From the NCBI GenBank assembly GCA_032622095.1, contig CP136064.1, forward strand, positions 149,111,819 through 149,175,818: a stretch of 64,000 bases of DNA, given 5' to 3'. Made by a program: the position numbers and the translations under genes. This DNA comes from Siphonodentalium dalli. Lineage: Eukaryota > Mollusca > Scaphopoda > Gadilida > Siphonodentaliidae. Position 1 is the stretch's first letter. Every line of letters begins with the position of its first letter. Below are positions 1 to 11,799 of this stretch, piece by piece. The notes beneath the pieces are model-generated. The model did no database searches. It had not been told where the DNA came from and worked only from the letters and a program-made list of their open reading frames with translations.

Positions 1-120
1 ATTACAACTTATAGAATCCATTTTATGTTTGTTTTAATTTTTGCCTTTCAAAATTCTGAGATCCGTTTTATGCTCATTTCAATTTCAACTTTTTAAATAT
101 AATATTTTAATTCCAACATT

Positions 121-500
121 AGAGCTTTTTGTAGTAGATTTAAAATATTAAAATAAAACTATTAAGTAAGAATTGAAATAGAAAGTTAGAGTTAGAATTA
201 AAATATAAGAATTAAAATATTAAGTAAGAATTAAAATATGAAGTTATAATTAAAATATCAAGTTAGAATTAAAATGTTAAGTATGAATTAAAATATTAAG
301 TAAGAATTAAAAGATTAAGTTAGAGTTAAAATGTTAAGTTAGAATTAAAATATAAGAATTAAAATGTTAAGTTAGAATTAATATGTTAAGTTAGAATTAA
401 AATATAGAATTAAAATGTTAAGTTAGAATTAAAATGTGAAGCTAGAATTAAAATATAAGAATTAAAATGTTAAGTTAGAATTAAAATGTGAAGTTAGGAT
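121..500. repeat. A+T-rich degenerate short tandem repeat
   Basis: The motif TTAGAATTAAAATGTTAAG and its variants recur throughout, with irregular spacing of roughly 13-19 bases. It reads as a decayed low-complexity tandem repeat. No coding potential is visible. Confidence 0.75.
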
Positions 501-1225
501 TGTGACCCTAATAACCCTCCATACATGAGCACATCCCGATCATCTACTATGAGGAAAACCTGTATGTTTATCAAAATTATAACGTCAACCGTCTGTTCTC
601 CATTAGCGCCGTGTATCTTCATCGTTTACGCCCAGTAAATCACTTCTTATTGATATTAAGTATAATATTTATGTTTTCAACATCCACCATACTTGTGTTT
701 TTAAAAATATTTGTCAAACTATATACCGTGTGCCGATGCTGTTAAGTTAAGTTAGCTATATAAAGAATAAGTTGCATTGATAAAATGTGAATATTCAGTT
801 GATTAACAGCCTCCGCTCACGGTATAATGGTCGGAATTTTTTTGATGTATATTCATTACGCCTTCTCTTTGTACCACCTGATGTGGTGGCTGAAATAATG
901 AATAAACTATTACCGCTGAATATATTTCTCTCTCGTATAGAATATAGGAATGGTCGACACAACTATTAGACCATGTCGTTAATTTCTACTCTGGCTACGC
1001 ACGTAGAGATTATATTCCACCCGTTTAAAATATGGGAACTTTGTTATGTTCTGACGGGGAACTTCATATATAGCATTCCACAAACAAAGCAGGAAACATA
1101 TTTTTTTGTTAGTGTACATGTTCCTTAATAATCTATTTCACAGTAGGGGCCATGGTAGGCTACCCGGAAGAAATTCCACGACTGTATAAGGGATGCAAAT
1201 CAGACTTGACAATTTGACATAGTTC
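501..1225. other. unassigned A+T-rich sequence
   Basis: Only short open frames occur here and none shows a recognisable motif. The stretch just upstream of the reverse transcriptase remnant carries stops in that frame, so the N-terminal part of that element is not readable here. Confidence 0.4.
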
Positions 1226-1615
1226 ATGTATGCAATAAAGAAATGGATATCAAATGTGTACGACAATGCCAGCTCATCTATTCTGATTAATGGTCATATT
1301 TCTCAGAGCTTCATGTTAATGAGAGGCTGCCGCCAGGGTGACCCAGTATCCCCGTATATTTCCTTCCTCTGCGCAGAAGTCTTGGGGCTGATGATACGCC
1401 AAAACAATACAATTAAAGGGATTTTCCTCGGCGGTTCAGAGTACAAAATAACACAATGTGTGGACGACACGACGCTCATACTTGATAATTCTGAAAACAG
1501 TCTACGTGAATCGTACTGAACACTGGACGAATTAGCTCGGGTATCGGGTCTGCGCATAAATCCTGAAAAATGTCAAGCAGCATGGATATGGATAGGGATA
1601 GGGTCACCAAATAAA
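1226..1615 (+). pseudogene. non-LTR retrotransposon reverse transcriptase fragment
   Basis: This is a remnant of the central reverse transcriptase domain of a LINE (L1/Tx1-like by the look of its motifs). The frame has an INGHISQSF segment (residues 22-29), the classic GCRQGDPVSP block (34-43), and CVDDTT (78-83), which replaces the usual Y/FADD catalytic motif, so the active site has lost its conserved aromatic-Ala pair. A TGA at 1517-1519 interrupts the frame. The same frame then continues with a match to the next conserved block (TLDELARVSGLRINPEKCQ), which supports one reading frame broken by a point mutation. Sequence both upstream and downstream has decayed, and no endonuclease or 3' tail is seen nearby. 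The copy is dead and 5'- and 3'-truncated. Clade assignment is inference from motif wording only. Confidence 0.85.
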
Positions 1616-1680
1616 ATGATGTCGCATTTCCCGAAAAGTGTCCGAAATGCCTTTGTAAAACACGATTTCAAGAAATAAAT

Positions 1681-2625
1681 GGATAGAACATAGTTATATG
1701 GTGTTAGTTGTGACTTTATGCCGCCTAGCCTTTCTCAAATGGTCACCATAAAGACAAAGGCGTGTAGGATATTGCTGTTTTGAATTTAATTCTAATTTCT
1801 GCAGCTGTTCAACACTGTCACTGACCACAGTCCTATATGGAGATGTTGTGACCGTTACCAATTAAATTTATAGTTAAAGTGAATTCCCCACAATGTTTCC
1901 ACCCAGCCAATGAATTGATGGCACCCATAAATTTAATCAATTTGAATACAGCAATATATATAACATGCACAGGCAACAACTTCACAGATTCCCCGAGGTT
2001 TCTCGGTAGAGTTTCGACGAAAACAATTTAAATCCGCGCCAATCTGGTGTCTGTTCCGTTTGCCCAAAGCGAAAGGCGTGTACACCCGCAAGCGCGTTGT
2101 GCGTGCGTCATGTATTGTGGGTCTGTTCAAATTACCCCAGACATGTAACAGCTCACAAAGGAATCAATGCTTGCCATAAAACGCAATTCAAACGGAGTTA
2201 AATCTGTTACTGTCGCTTTAATGGAGCGGTGGACGACCAGAACACACACTGTGCTAAAAGGCAGGCTTCATGGCCAATAAAAGCGCCAATTCACAGACAA
2301 TCGTCCGTTATCATTACAAGCAATGGATCGGTTCATCGTGCGAAACATGAATGCGCATATATAGGGTCCCGTCATTACGTTCCTTCGATTGCTTATGCAC
2401 GCGCTATGTCTACATAGATGAGCGTCAGATAGACAGAGCTCTATATAATGAAGAGACAAGGGGTGCGAATCGGAAGATGGCGCTCGTCCATTTTTTTTGT
2501 TTGGCCTGAAGGAGTGGATCTGTCGCACAAGAATTATTGAAATCGATCGCCAACTTTTATTTGTTTTTTTTTTATCGGCTTACAATCTCAATTGTTAGCT
2601 AAAAAATAAAAACAAATTCGATACC
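1681..2625. other. unassigned sequence
   Basis: No repeat partner inside the window and no protein motif was recognised. A C homopolymer of about 14 bases follows at about 2625-2637. Confidence 0.35.
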
Positions 2626-2639
2626 CCCCCCCCCCCCAT

Positions 2640-3440
2640 CTGGAGGTGATCGTAAACAAGCCTGCAAAGTTTCCAAACAATTCTCCAATGAATGTGGGCT
2701 GCATGCAGGGTGTGCTCATGGATTCACATTTGAAATTCAAGATGACTGCTGGCGGCCATGTTTTTTTTTTACGAATTTCGGGGGAAAAATGGAGGCTCAC
2801 ATTTAGAGGTCACCCCGAAGAACCATATGAAGTTTGGTGACGATTGGATGATAAATGTGACATGAAAGGTGGGCTAAAGGATTTAGCCATACGTGTACAA
2901 AGAATAAAATACAAGATGGCCGCAAACAGCCATGTTTTAAAACAAAATTCTGACAAAATTATCTAGAGGTCAACCTGATGATTCATATCAAGTTCGGCGA
3001 TGATCGGATGAGGGATATGCTCTGTATGGTGTGCTAAAGGATTTAGTGATGCAAAGAGTAAACTCAAAGATGGCTGCCGGCGGCCACGTTTTTCATCGAA
3101 AATCGTTCAAATTTGACAGCTCCCATCTAGAAGTGATCTTAGACTCACATATGTACCGAAAATCGTTGAAATCGGTCAATGTTTGTCGAGTTATCACGCT
3201 AACGGTCCCGAACGATCAACATCGCTAAAATAGACAAACTGACTAAAATAACTCTAGTACAAAGATTGGACAATCCTGGTTTTCTAATCTCGAGCTAGAT
3301 ATTGCTGCAACAGACCCATATACCAAATGTCAGTTAAATCGGTTGACGTTTGATTTAGTTATCGCGCAATGTGTTGTCGCGCCCACCCGCCCACCGACCT
3401 CGTCAAAGCATAAGTCGAGTTTTTGAAAAAAGTCTAAAAA
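2640..3440 (+). repeat. degenerate ~165-bp tandem repeat with a conserved tail
   Basis: Three diverged units share AAGATGGCYGC followed by GGCCATGTTTT, at about 2740, 2911 and 3066, that is spacings of about 171 and 155 bases. Each is followed by a variant of a segment resembling GAGGTCACCCCGAAGAACC. The block ends at 3360-3440 in a tail containing CATAAGTCGAGTTTTTGAAA, which recurs near 60610. It looks like an old dispersed repeat with internal tandem units. No coding function is inferred. Confidence 0.6.
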
Positions 3441-3539
3441 ATAATTCTATATATGGAAACTGTAGTGTCCGGGTGAGAACTCACTTAAAGAGTTATACTA
3501 GTATAGTGACCCAGTCCCTATGACAATGCTTTAGTCTAC

Positions 3540-4790
3540 TATATAAGCCATACAACGTGTGGTAACAAGCATCCAAATAGTTTGAGGCGCCCGCGATTGA
3601 TGGAATGAAATTGATGGATTAAGCCGATAAGGGTAGTTACAGTGAAGCGGACGGAACCGATTTCAGAAAGTGTTGTCCATCGGGACCACACACAAGCTTG
3701 TGACACATCATTTTGAAGGTTATGACATTCCGCAGCGGGTAGGACCCGGTGTGAAATATAAAAATGATGCAAAAGATTATTTTTAGTGGATTAAGTGCCA
3801 AATTCAGCAAAAAATCCCTGTTTTTGTAAAATGCGGCAAAATGAGAAATAAAAGTATAGAAACGCGAACATTTTGCCCTAAAATATTATAGTCTACATAC
3901 CTCTGGATATTTACTATGATAGTGTTACGATTTCTCTGATATAACGAAGATATTTTTTAGATTTATTGTAAAAATAGACAAAACAGCGCAATTTTTCATT
4001 TTTTTTGCCTCACTTAATAGACGATATATCAATATTGTTTTGACCAGGGATGTCGTATATGGTCTGGAAAAGTGCGGATATATATACCGCATACGAAAAT
4101 ATGCTGGATATGTCATTATATTTAACACGTGCTGTGTTATGTAAGATTATTTCAACCCTCACCCCAAAATTCAGCAAAAAGTCTCTGTTTTAGGGAATTC
4201 GGCACAAATGAATACAAAAGCACAGGTATTTGGGATAGTTTTGTGCTACGATATAGTAGGTTACATACTTATAAATACAAAGTATTGAAATGCCATGATT
4301 GCGGTGATAGATGTAAAAATTTCTTAAATTTACTTGGAAAATAGGCAAAAAATCATTCATTTTCAGTTGTTTGGCCCCTCGTAATAGGCGATTATTCAAT
4401 ATTGCATTGAATGGAGATCCCGTATATAATCTAGAAGCTTGTGGAAATATATACCGCATATGATTGTGGGATAAAGATAATTATTTGTCATAGATGCTAT
4501 GTGGTGGTAGATTGTGTCACCCCACCCCAAAATTCAGAAGAAAAAAATCAGTTTTAGAAATTTCGGTATGGCAGAATACAAAAGCACAACAACTCTGATT
4601 ATTTGTGCTATTGCAGTCTACCCACTTCGAGATATACAATGTGATAACGCCATGGTATCATTTACAGATGGCAATATTTCGGAGTGTTCTGGTGAAAGTA
4701 GACCGAAAATCGTGAAATTTAAACTTGTTTTGCCCCTCTACATGGGTGATAATTCAATTCCATTTGAACAATAATCCAGGACAAACTCTC
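3540..4790 (+). repeat. ~365-bp satellite-like repeat block, copy 1
   Basis: The block has a unique left part (3540-3780, containing TTTTGAAGGTTATGACATT) and then three diverged monomers. Each monomer begins near AAATTCAGCAAAAA, at about 3800, 4168 and 4529 (spacings 368 and 361). An inverted copy of the same left part and monomers lies at 11800-13225. No transposon termini or coding frame were identified. Confidence 0.7.
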
Positions 4791-5775
4791 AAGAGTTGAA
4801 GAGACACATAATACATATGAATGTTGTCGGATTGTATCATCTTCTGTCGCATTTGTTTTGTTAAGTTATTGCACACCTCGCCCCAATAATACAATACATC
4901 GCAAGATGAGACAAACACGGAATATTCCTATATACATTTATGCATTATACACACACCTTAACAAGCTGAGGCGTTTGATAGTTACTTGAGTTGAAGAAAT
5001 TACATCCTTGATTATGTTTGCTTCGCATAATATTGCTTCACTGTTGTATAAGATTATACGTATTGGGAGGTTTAGTGAATGTTAATAGCCAGGTTCAGCC
5101 ACACGTACATGTAACTTGTAACGCGTGTTGTCATTGCCAACGAAATCACCTGACTCACATGAACATTCCGCCTACACGTACTGCATCAAACAACCGTTTA
5201 GAGGTTTTGTGTCAAATGTGCAGCATTGTGAAATGTGTATCAGAGAGGTGTCCAATCTTTATGTCAATCGACGAACCTGTGCTTAGTGAACGTTTATTAA
5301 ATTCTTCAGCAGCGGTGAGCCGGTGACCACGCCATTACTTTTCCCAAAAGGGTTGTTGGTAAGACTTCCTTTACATGTCGTAGGTCGTCTGCACCCTGAA
5401 ACCAGTGGAAGCCAAAGTTTGTTTGTATCTGGGTGCAGAAATGTTCTCCAATGCGGGCGCATAGCTTACTCTTCTTCGATAAACATGGATGGTTTTTAAC
5501 GTCCAATGGGCACGAACTACACACGAGACGGCACAGCCATTAAGGTGAGCTCTCGATCTCACCACATCTAGTCATGGCTCAACCCTGCAAGATGAGCCAA
5601 TGGGTCGTATTTGTAATGAACCTGCAGCCACCTGGGACTCGATGTTTCCCACAAGGGCTGCCACGTCCCTTTAATCGTATAATATATATTTTTTCTTTTC
5701 ATCAACACTACTGTACAAACAGTATAAACACTGTCTTTCCGTGGCTCTCCTATCTGGGAGTCATCATCCACGATT
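4791..5775. other. unassigned, possibly decayed retroelement downstream of gag
   Basis: On the minus strand this lies directly downstream of the gag remnant, where a protease would be expected. Overlapping minus frames at 5306-5565 are open for 60-70 codons, but I see no protease DTGA-type triad and no zinc knuckle. Retroelement origin is therefore only a positional guess. Confidence 0.3.
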
Positions 5776-5779
5776 TTGC

Positions 5780-6762
5780 CCTATGGGGACCTCTTCAGAA
5801 GAGCTGTATCTAACAAACTCCTTGGAGTTACGATGTCCACTTGTGTTCTACTGGTCTCCCCTTCCACGATAGGCATTAGGACACATGGCACGTGGATTGT
5901 GATAAGTTCTGCATCTGGTGCGTTATTTGTATTCGTTTGTGTTATAATCAGGATTACCATTATAAGTCTGTCTCCATTGTCTATCGCCACGACAGTCACC
6001 CCAGGACTCATTTGTGTTACTCTTTTTCTCCTTGTTTTGGTTCTCAAAGTTTGTCATTCTTTGTGTAATCTCAACATTACTCCTCTTCACATCAGTCAAT
6101 ATTTGTTTTATCTCCTTCATCTCAACGATGGACTGTGGTGTCTGTGGTGGTTGTGAGCTATTCTGAATTTTCCCATTAGAACAAGTTTGGGGCTTCAGTA
6201 TTTTTTGGGTTCTCCAAACACTATATTTTTGCTTTGTGTTGGGTCTGCTTCATTTACTGCCCTAGCATAGTCTTTAGCCCTATGTTTTTCAGACTTGGCA
6301 AAAGCCTCTAATTCAACTGCATGTCTTATGCTCTCATCAAGAGAGCCCGGTGTGCTCATTTTACCCTGAGCCGTATATCTGGATCACACAACCCACCAAT
6401 GAATTGGTCCTTTGCCAAGGTGTCTCTCAATTCACGTGATGCAGTATGATATGCCATATTGGCCAGACGTCGGATACTTTGTCCCAATTCAGGTAGGCTC
6501 TCTCCTGCCCTTTGTCGTCGTTCACGCAATTGTATCATATACAAGTCAGTCTGTTTTTTTGGCAGCAAAATCGGCCTTCTATCGCAGCAACAAGAACGTT
6601 GTAGTCTTGTTCTCGTCCTGTGAGTAGGTCGCCGAGTATCCCTTGAGCCAAACCTCTCAATGATTCGCCTAGATAAAGGCGTTTGGCACAAATTTCAAAG
6701 TGTGCTTGGTAATCTAACCATGATCTTGTGCCATCATAGCTATCAATTATTACAAATTGTTT
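5780..6762 (-). pseudogene. Ty3/Gypsy-type retrotransposon Gag remnant
   Basis: Read on the minus strand from about 6762, the frame opens with YDGTRSWLDYQAHFEICAK, the conserved opening of many invertebrate Gypsy-like Gag capsid domains. It continues with a segment reading LAQGILGDLLTGREQDYNVL. After a frameshift the next part (positions 6560-6356) contains LRERRQRAGESLPELGQ, LANMAY and LRDTLAKDQFIGGL, which are the typical second half of the capsid. Further downstream come a helix-rich stretch (SLDESIRHAVELEAFAKSE) and a charged, Asn-rich region down to about 5900. At least two frameshifts and several stops break it. No nucleocapsid zinc knuckle, protease or polymerase can be read, and no flanking LTR pair was found. 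It is a decayed internal fragment. Family-level assignment is established knowledge of Gag motifs; exact lineage is not determined. Confidence 0.8.
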
Positions 6763-7575
6763 CGGTTTTTCACCGGATTTTCTAGAAATATTTTGGTTCG
6801 GTGGTATTTAGCGCAATGCATTACCATGCATGCCTACCGTAAGTTATCATTTGCTGTGTTGGCACTCGACAGCTTACTCATAAAAACCGACTGCACATAT
6901 GAATTACGAATAGGATGCTACAGGTACATCACTAGAATATGTGTTATTATTTCTATCAGTTGTCGATTTTCAATATCTGTAGTTACGATTACGGATTCGA
7001 GAAACCCAAGTATATGGGCACGCGAGCTTTGCATGCATTCATCTAGTTTACAACTGACAACATTTGACATGTAAACAACACAATTAAATACAAACATAAC
7101 TATATCACAATACTGGTTGTGGCAAGAAGATTGAACGCAATGAACGGCACTGTTTTCTCCCAAATGGACTCGCAGTCGTTACTTCTCTCAAAACGTGCTT
7201 AGACCGTACGAAACATATACATGTACGACTACACTATAAGCTACTCGTAATTTTGATTATGTATAGTAGATCATGATGCGAAAGGTGTCCATTGTCCGTA
7301 TTTATATTTCACTGCACGTTTGATAACTTTACACATAATAACCATCGAGATATTTCAATTTGTTTTGATGGCAGCTATACATACGCGTTTATAAACTTCT
7401 TTATTGTTATTTCTGAAGATTCGCCTTTGTTCATATTTCGTGTTAATTTTGCGATACCTCTCTTTACATATATAATCCTCATGATCCCATACATGTGAAG
7501 CTATCATGCGAAGGTAACACATGCAATGCTGCATTTACTTCAACTCAAATAACTTTTCATCGTTTCACCTTGAGA
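6763..7575. other. unassigned sequence
   Basis: A+T-rich, with short open frames only. No repeat partner was noticed. It ends in a (TA)n run at about 7579-7602 next to the Helitron 5' end. Confidence 0.35.
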
Positions 7576-7659
7576 AGGTATATATATATATATATATATA
7601 TATCTATCTATTTGCGAATGTCTGTCTGTCTGTGTTCCATATAAATTCACAGGGGACCA

Positions 7660-8790
7660 TCTAGATGATACCAAAGGGGTCTACTAGGGGTATCTTTTTA
7701 CGAGAAAGATAATGGTGGGGGTTAGAATTTTCTAAAGTGACGCCGTTGTTGTCAGGGGCAGAAAAGGGGGAGGGGCAGAATTTGTTTTTGTCGCCGATTG
7801 CCACGAAACTTACATATAATCATCCCCATGATATGAAGAATCTAACGGTGCGGTTTTAATATGTCAAAACTGGCGACGTTCGAGTCAGCGATGCACAGAA
7901 GGGGAGAGTGGCACCAAATATGATAAAACTAATTTTAGAATCTAGATGATACAAAAGGGTTCTACTAGGGGTAACGTTTTACGAGAAAGATAATGGTCGG
8001 GGTTAGAATTTTATAAAGTGACGCCGTTGTTGCCAGGGGCAGAAAAGGGGGAGGGGCAGATTTTTTTTTGTCGCCGATTGCCACGAAACCTACATACAAT
8101 CATCCCCATGTTATGAAGAATCTAACGGCGTGGTTTAAATATGTCAAAAGTGGTGTCATTTGAATCAGGGATGAACGGAAGGGGAGGGGGCACTAAAATT
8201 GATAAAACTAATTTTAGCGCCGATTTCCACCATATATATATATATATTCTTCTTCATGATACAAGGAATCTAATTGTGCGATATAACAACGCCAAATTGT
8301 TGTCGTTTGGATTAGAGATGGGGGGGGGGCACTAAATTTTATAATAATTGGTTTAGTCGCCGATTGCCACCACACTTATACATAATCATCCCCATGGTAT
8401 GAGGAGTCTAACGGTGCGGCTTAAATCTGTCAAATGTGGCCCCATTCGAGTCAGGGGTGCATTGAAAGGGAGAGGGGCGCCAAAATTGATGCACAATGTT
8501 TTAGCGCCAATTTCCACCAAATTGATACACGTTCTTATCCATGATACGAGGAATCTAATCGTGCGATTTAAAGACGCCATATTGGTGCTGTTAGGGCGAG
8601 AGATGGAGAGGGGGTGGGCACCAAATTTGATAAAAAAAATTGTTTAGTCGCCGATTATCACCAAACTTATAAACAATCATCTTCATGATATCAGTAGTGT
8701 AATTGTGTGGTTTAAGGATGACACAAGTGGGGCCATTCGAGTTAGTGGTGTATAGAGGTGAGAGGGACACACACAATTATTACGCCACCT
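7660..8790 (+). repeat. ~150-bp degenerate tandem units inside Helitron A
   Basis: Units alternate segments such as CGCCGATTTCCACCAAA, ATGATACGAGGAATCTAA and GAGTCAGGGGTG followed by GGGGAGGGGCACC. The same units appear at 15,900-17,700 (plus) and 24,000-25,500 (minus). Unit length and divergence fit the internal satellite regions reported for Helitron-derived elements. Coding potential is absent. Confidence 0.75.
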
Positions 8791-8964
8791 GTGGTGTATC
8801 TAGCTGCTGAGATTTTGATATTGCGTGGTGGACAGGGCGAATGTATTCTTGTGGGGCTTTTATTTATAGAGTTGGAAATTCCGTTTATTTAAAAGTCGGA
8901 ACTACGCGACCAGTAGGCCAAGTCCAGTAAAACGGTTCGTTATAGGTGCTGGTTGTTATTGTTA

Positions 8965-9053
8965 TTTTAACGGAATTCTGAGTTGGTCATTCGCGAAACC
9001 AATATATTTTATATTCTATAATTAAAACCGTGGGTATATAATATATGATCCTC
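8965..9053 (+). repeat. direct repeat, left copy, flanking foldback element
   Basis: It contains TTTTAACGGAATTCTGAG and CCAATATATTTTATATT. The partner is at 10223-10307 in the same orientation, about 1258 bases away. It could be a short terminal direct repeat of a small LTR-like element, or a duplicated target region; no primer-binding site or polypurine tract was identified. Confidence 0.6.
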
Positions 9054-9123
9054 TTTATGGATATTGTAGGAAGGTAAATTTAGCTAAAGCGGTGGGATAT
9101 CTTGCAAGACAACACATTTCGGT

Positions 9124-9833
9124 TTGCGCTATAACGGCTCAATGTTTTAAGGTGTTACACAACGTCTGATAAAAAGAGTTCTATCTGGAATATTCACACT
9201 ATTTTTTCAGAGAACATGCATAGAGTAAACATAGTCCTATCGGACTATCGTAAAGTAGTTCCGTTTAATTCGGGATTAATTAACCCTCAGACTGCCGAAA
9301 CTGCCGACAATAAATTCGCTTGTTCGTGTCCCCCGAAAATCAAACTTGCCTGTTTAGAGGTCCCATTTTCGTGGCTAATGGTGATAGAATCACAATTTTT
9401 CAGTCAAGTTCATGGATAAATTACATTACACTTAATCGGCTTATGTCCGCGGCCATAAACCTGCGTTTTGATAACAATTTATTTGAGACAAACTGTTGCG
9501 CGGGTATCAGTCGGTGCTTATCGGTTGAAGTTATTATGATCGTGCAGCCTGCACGTGCAACAAGTGTTCAAATACAACAGAAAAAAAAATACTATGTCAA
9601 ATAAACAACGTGATCAATGGACAGACAAGTTTCATTTCCGTGGGACACGAAAAAGCGAATTTAATGTCGTCAGTTTCGGCAGTCTGGGGGTTTTAATTAA
9701 TCTCCTTTACGATATCCCGATAGGACTATGTTTACTCTATGTTCTCTGAAAAAAAATGGTGTGAATATTCCCGATAGAACTATTTTTATCAGACGTTTTG
9801 TAACACATTAAAACATTGAGCAGTTAGCGCAAT
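9124..9833. mobile_element. foldback (long-TIR) element, ~710 bp
   Basis: The left arm 9124-9357 and right arm 9612-9833 are inverted copies of about 220-230 bp, including TAGAGTAAACATAGTCCTAT and its complement, with scattered mismatches. A unique 250-bp spacer lies between. The outer ends read TTGCGCTA / TAGCGCAA. No transposase frame is present and no clear target duplication was seen, so the superfamily is not assigned. Confidence 0.8.
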
Positions 9834-10222
9834 TTTCTGAAATTTCGGACTATTTCGTCTATAAAAATACGATGAGCAACTGAAAATGTTTTTCAACATT
9901 CTGGAAGGGGTATATGTCCATGGTATATATGTTTAAAATTTCACGCATAAACTATGACAGATAACAAAGTTATAATTAGTTTTATAGGCCCACCATAAAT
10001 CCCCTATAATAAACGCATGCCTCCGTAAGCACATGGCTTTGCTGTGGATACTTTCGTTCCCAGCATGCATCATTCTCGCTATCTGCAAAATGTCTATGAA
10101 CAATGGCTGTGCCATGCACTCTTAGCTTTGATCCGCATTTAGAAGCATTCTGGTGTGGCGAATGAAAAACCTGCAGTAATTTATAAGCCGTAGTTCATTG
10201 TAATAATTTGAAGAATTACTTG

Positions 10223-10307
10223 TCTTAACGGAATTCTGAGGCGGTCCATTCATGTAACCAATATATTTTATATTATGATTTATATTTATGGCTAATAATA
10301 TGATCTT
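10223..10307 (+). repeat. direct repeat, right copy
   Basis: Partner of 8965-9053, sharing TAACGGAATTCTGAG and CCAATATATTTTATATT. Confidence 0.6.
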
Positions 10308-11799
10308 GGTGGCGTTACCATTTCTGACTATGGTTTTCTTGTAACAATATGTTTAGCGCCGATATCCACCAGATTGATACATATTCTTCTCACTGATGCG
10401 AGGAATCTTATCGTGTGGTTTAGATACACCACATTGTGCCCTATGGGTGAGAGATATGGGGACCTTAAATTTGATACGAATTTACATGAGTCTAACGGGC
10501 GTGGTTTAAATATGTCAAAAGTGGCAAAAGCTGATACAAATATATTTGACACTAATTTCCACCAAATTCCCACACGTTTTCTCTAATGATATACGAATTA
10601 AATCACATTTGTTGTCGTTTGGGTCACGAATAGTGAGAGGACATGCACTATCATTGACAAGATCGCTATTCTCAGATATTCTATAAGTTATATATAGTCA
10701 CACAGGCCAGCTCGATATCATTTTAAAGAGTTTTGGGCGTTCACATTTCACAATCTCGACAGATGATGACCCACTTATGTCACTTGAACAATTATATCTT
10801 CTCAACTGTCATATTTATATGGGGACGGCAATCAGGGTATTCACACAATGAGCAATCAAAAAGAAATACATAGAAGAAGCATTAAACATATATTTATCAT
10901 TCTATTTAAGAGATACATATATTCGTGCAAACTGAGAGACCTCGAGCCGTCAGAGGATTGCATATATATTATAACACAATTGAGTCTGTTTTATTCAATA
11001 CAGTTTCCACAACAAAGTTACAATATGTCAAGAGATATGGAAGGCCTGTTTAAAAATGTTGGTCACAGTGTGCAGTCAAATATAGTTTCTTCTAATATGA
11101 AAGAAAACGCAGTCAGTAGCACATGACTTTTCATGATCCTCCAATACTGACATCTGAATAGGGTTTTAGAACAGACTCATCGACTGACATAAACAACTCA
11201 AAATCTCGCTCTGCATTTGCCTGGCACGTGTAGCTGATATGTGCACAGCAACATTTCGTTTAAACTGAGAATATTTAGCCAATATATAGCACCATGAACA
11301 GAGGAGCACCTGGAAAGTTCTTTGAAACATCTGTATCTTCGTGGAGATATGATAGCCAGGTGTCCTCAAGATCGTAGTCCAACCCACTATATAGATTAAT
11401 TGATACATCTCAATATGTAAAACTCAATTGTCGTCTTTTATTTTTTGCAAACTAATGTGTTTATGATGTTCATGTATCATATTATAACGTCTGAAGTATA
11501 CGCGGAAACTGTTGTAAATAAATACTTCATTATTGGTGGAACGGATTAATCGCGCTTAGCAAAATGACAATTGACAAGGTGAATCACTGCTTATATTCTA
11601 TGAATGCAATAATCATGTTTTGTGATGCTATTTGAATATACAATTTATGAAAATACGTATAACACTTTGAGCAAGAGTATTCTCTATTCCCAAACAAATA
11701 TCCACAGCATGCAGAGGGTTTCACATCGCATTAACCTGGGCAACGCCGGGTACAAAATCTTCAAATTGGGTATACATCTAGGAGTATAAGTGTGTATAA

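Larger units (their letters stand above)
8778..10343. mobile_element. 1.57-kb nested insertion within Helitron A copy 1
   Basis: In copy 3 (minus strand, near 24565-24600) the sequence runs continuously from GAGAGGGACACA-like sequence to TATGTTTAGTGCCGAT. In copy 1 the two halves lie at about 8777 and 10344. The insert holds an 85-bp direct repeat near each end and a foldback element in the middle. Exact breakpoints are uncertain by about 15 bases because the flanks have diverged. Confidence 0.6.
7603..11751 (+). mobile_element. Helitron family A, copy 1 (non-autonomous, interrupted)
   Basis: The 5' end TCTATCTATTTGCGAATG follows an A at the edge of a (TA)n tract and leads into a (TCTG)n microsatellite. 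The body holds about 150-bp degenerate tandem units (7660-8790, 10345-10660), then a segment shared with the other two A copies (10,700-11,730). The 3' hairpin ACCTGGGCAACGCCGGGT at 11734-11751 (6-bp stem, one G-T pair) is present, but the final spacer plus CTAG seen in copies 2 and 3 has been replaced, so the 3' terminus is lost. There is no Rep/helicase coding. A 1.57-kb insertion (8778-10343) splits it. Termini of this form (5' TC, 3' hairpin plus CTRR, A-T target) define Helitrons. Confidence 0.75.

Noticed and set aside
5306-5565. Two overlapping minus frames downstream of gag
   Set aside because: No protease or zinc-knuckle signature; position alone is not enough to call a retroelement protein.
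6356-6691. 111-codon minus frame as an independent host gene
   Set aside because: Its LPELGQSIRRLANMAY and FIGGL sequence fits a Gypsy-like Gag and it is frameshifted at both ends.
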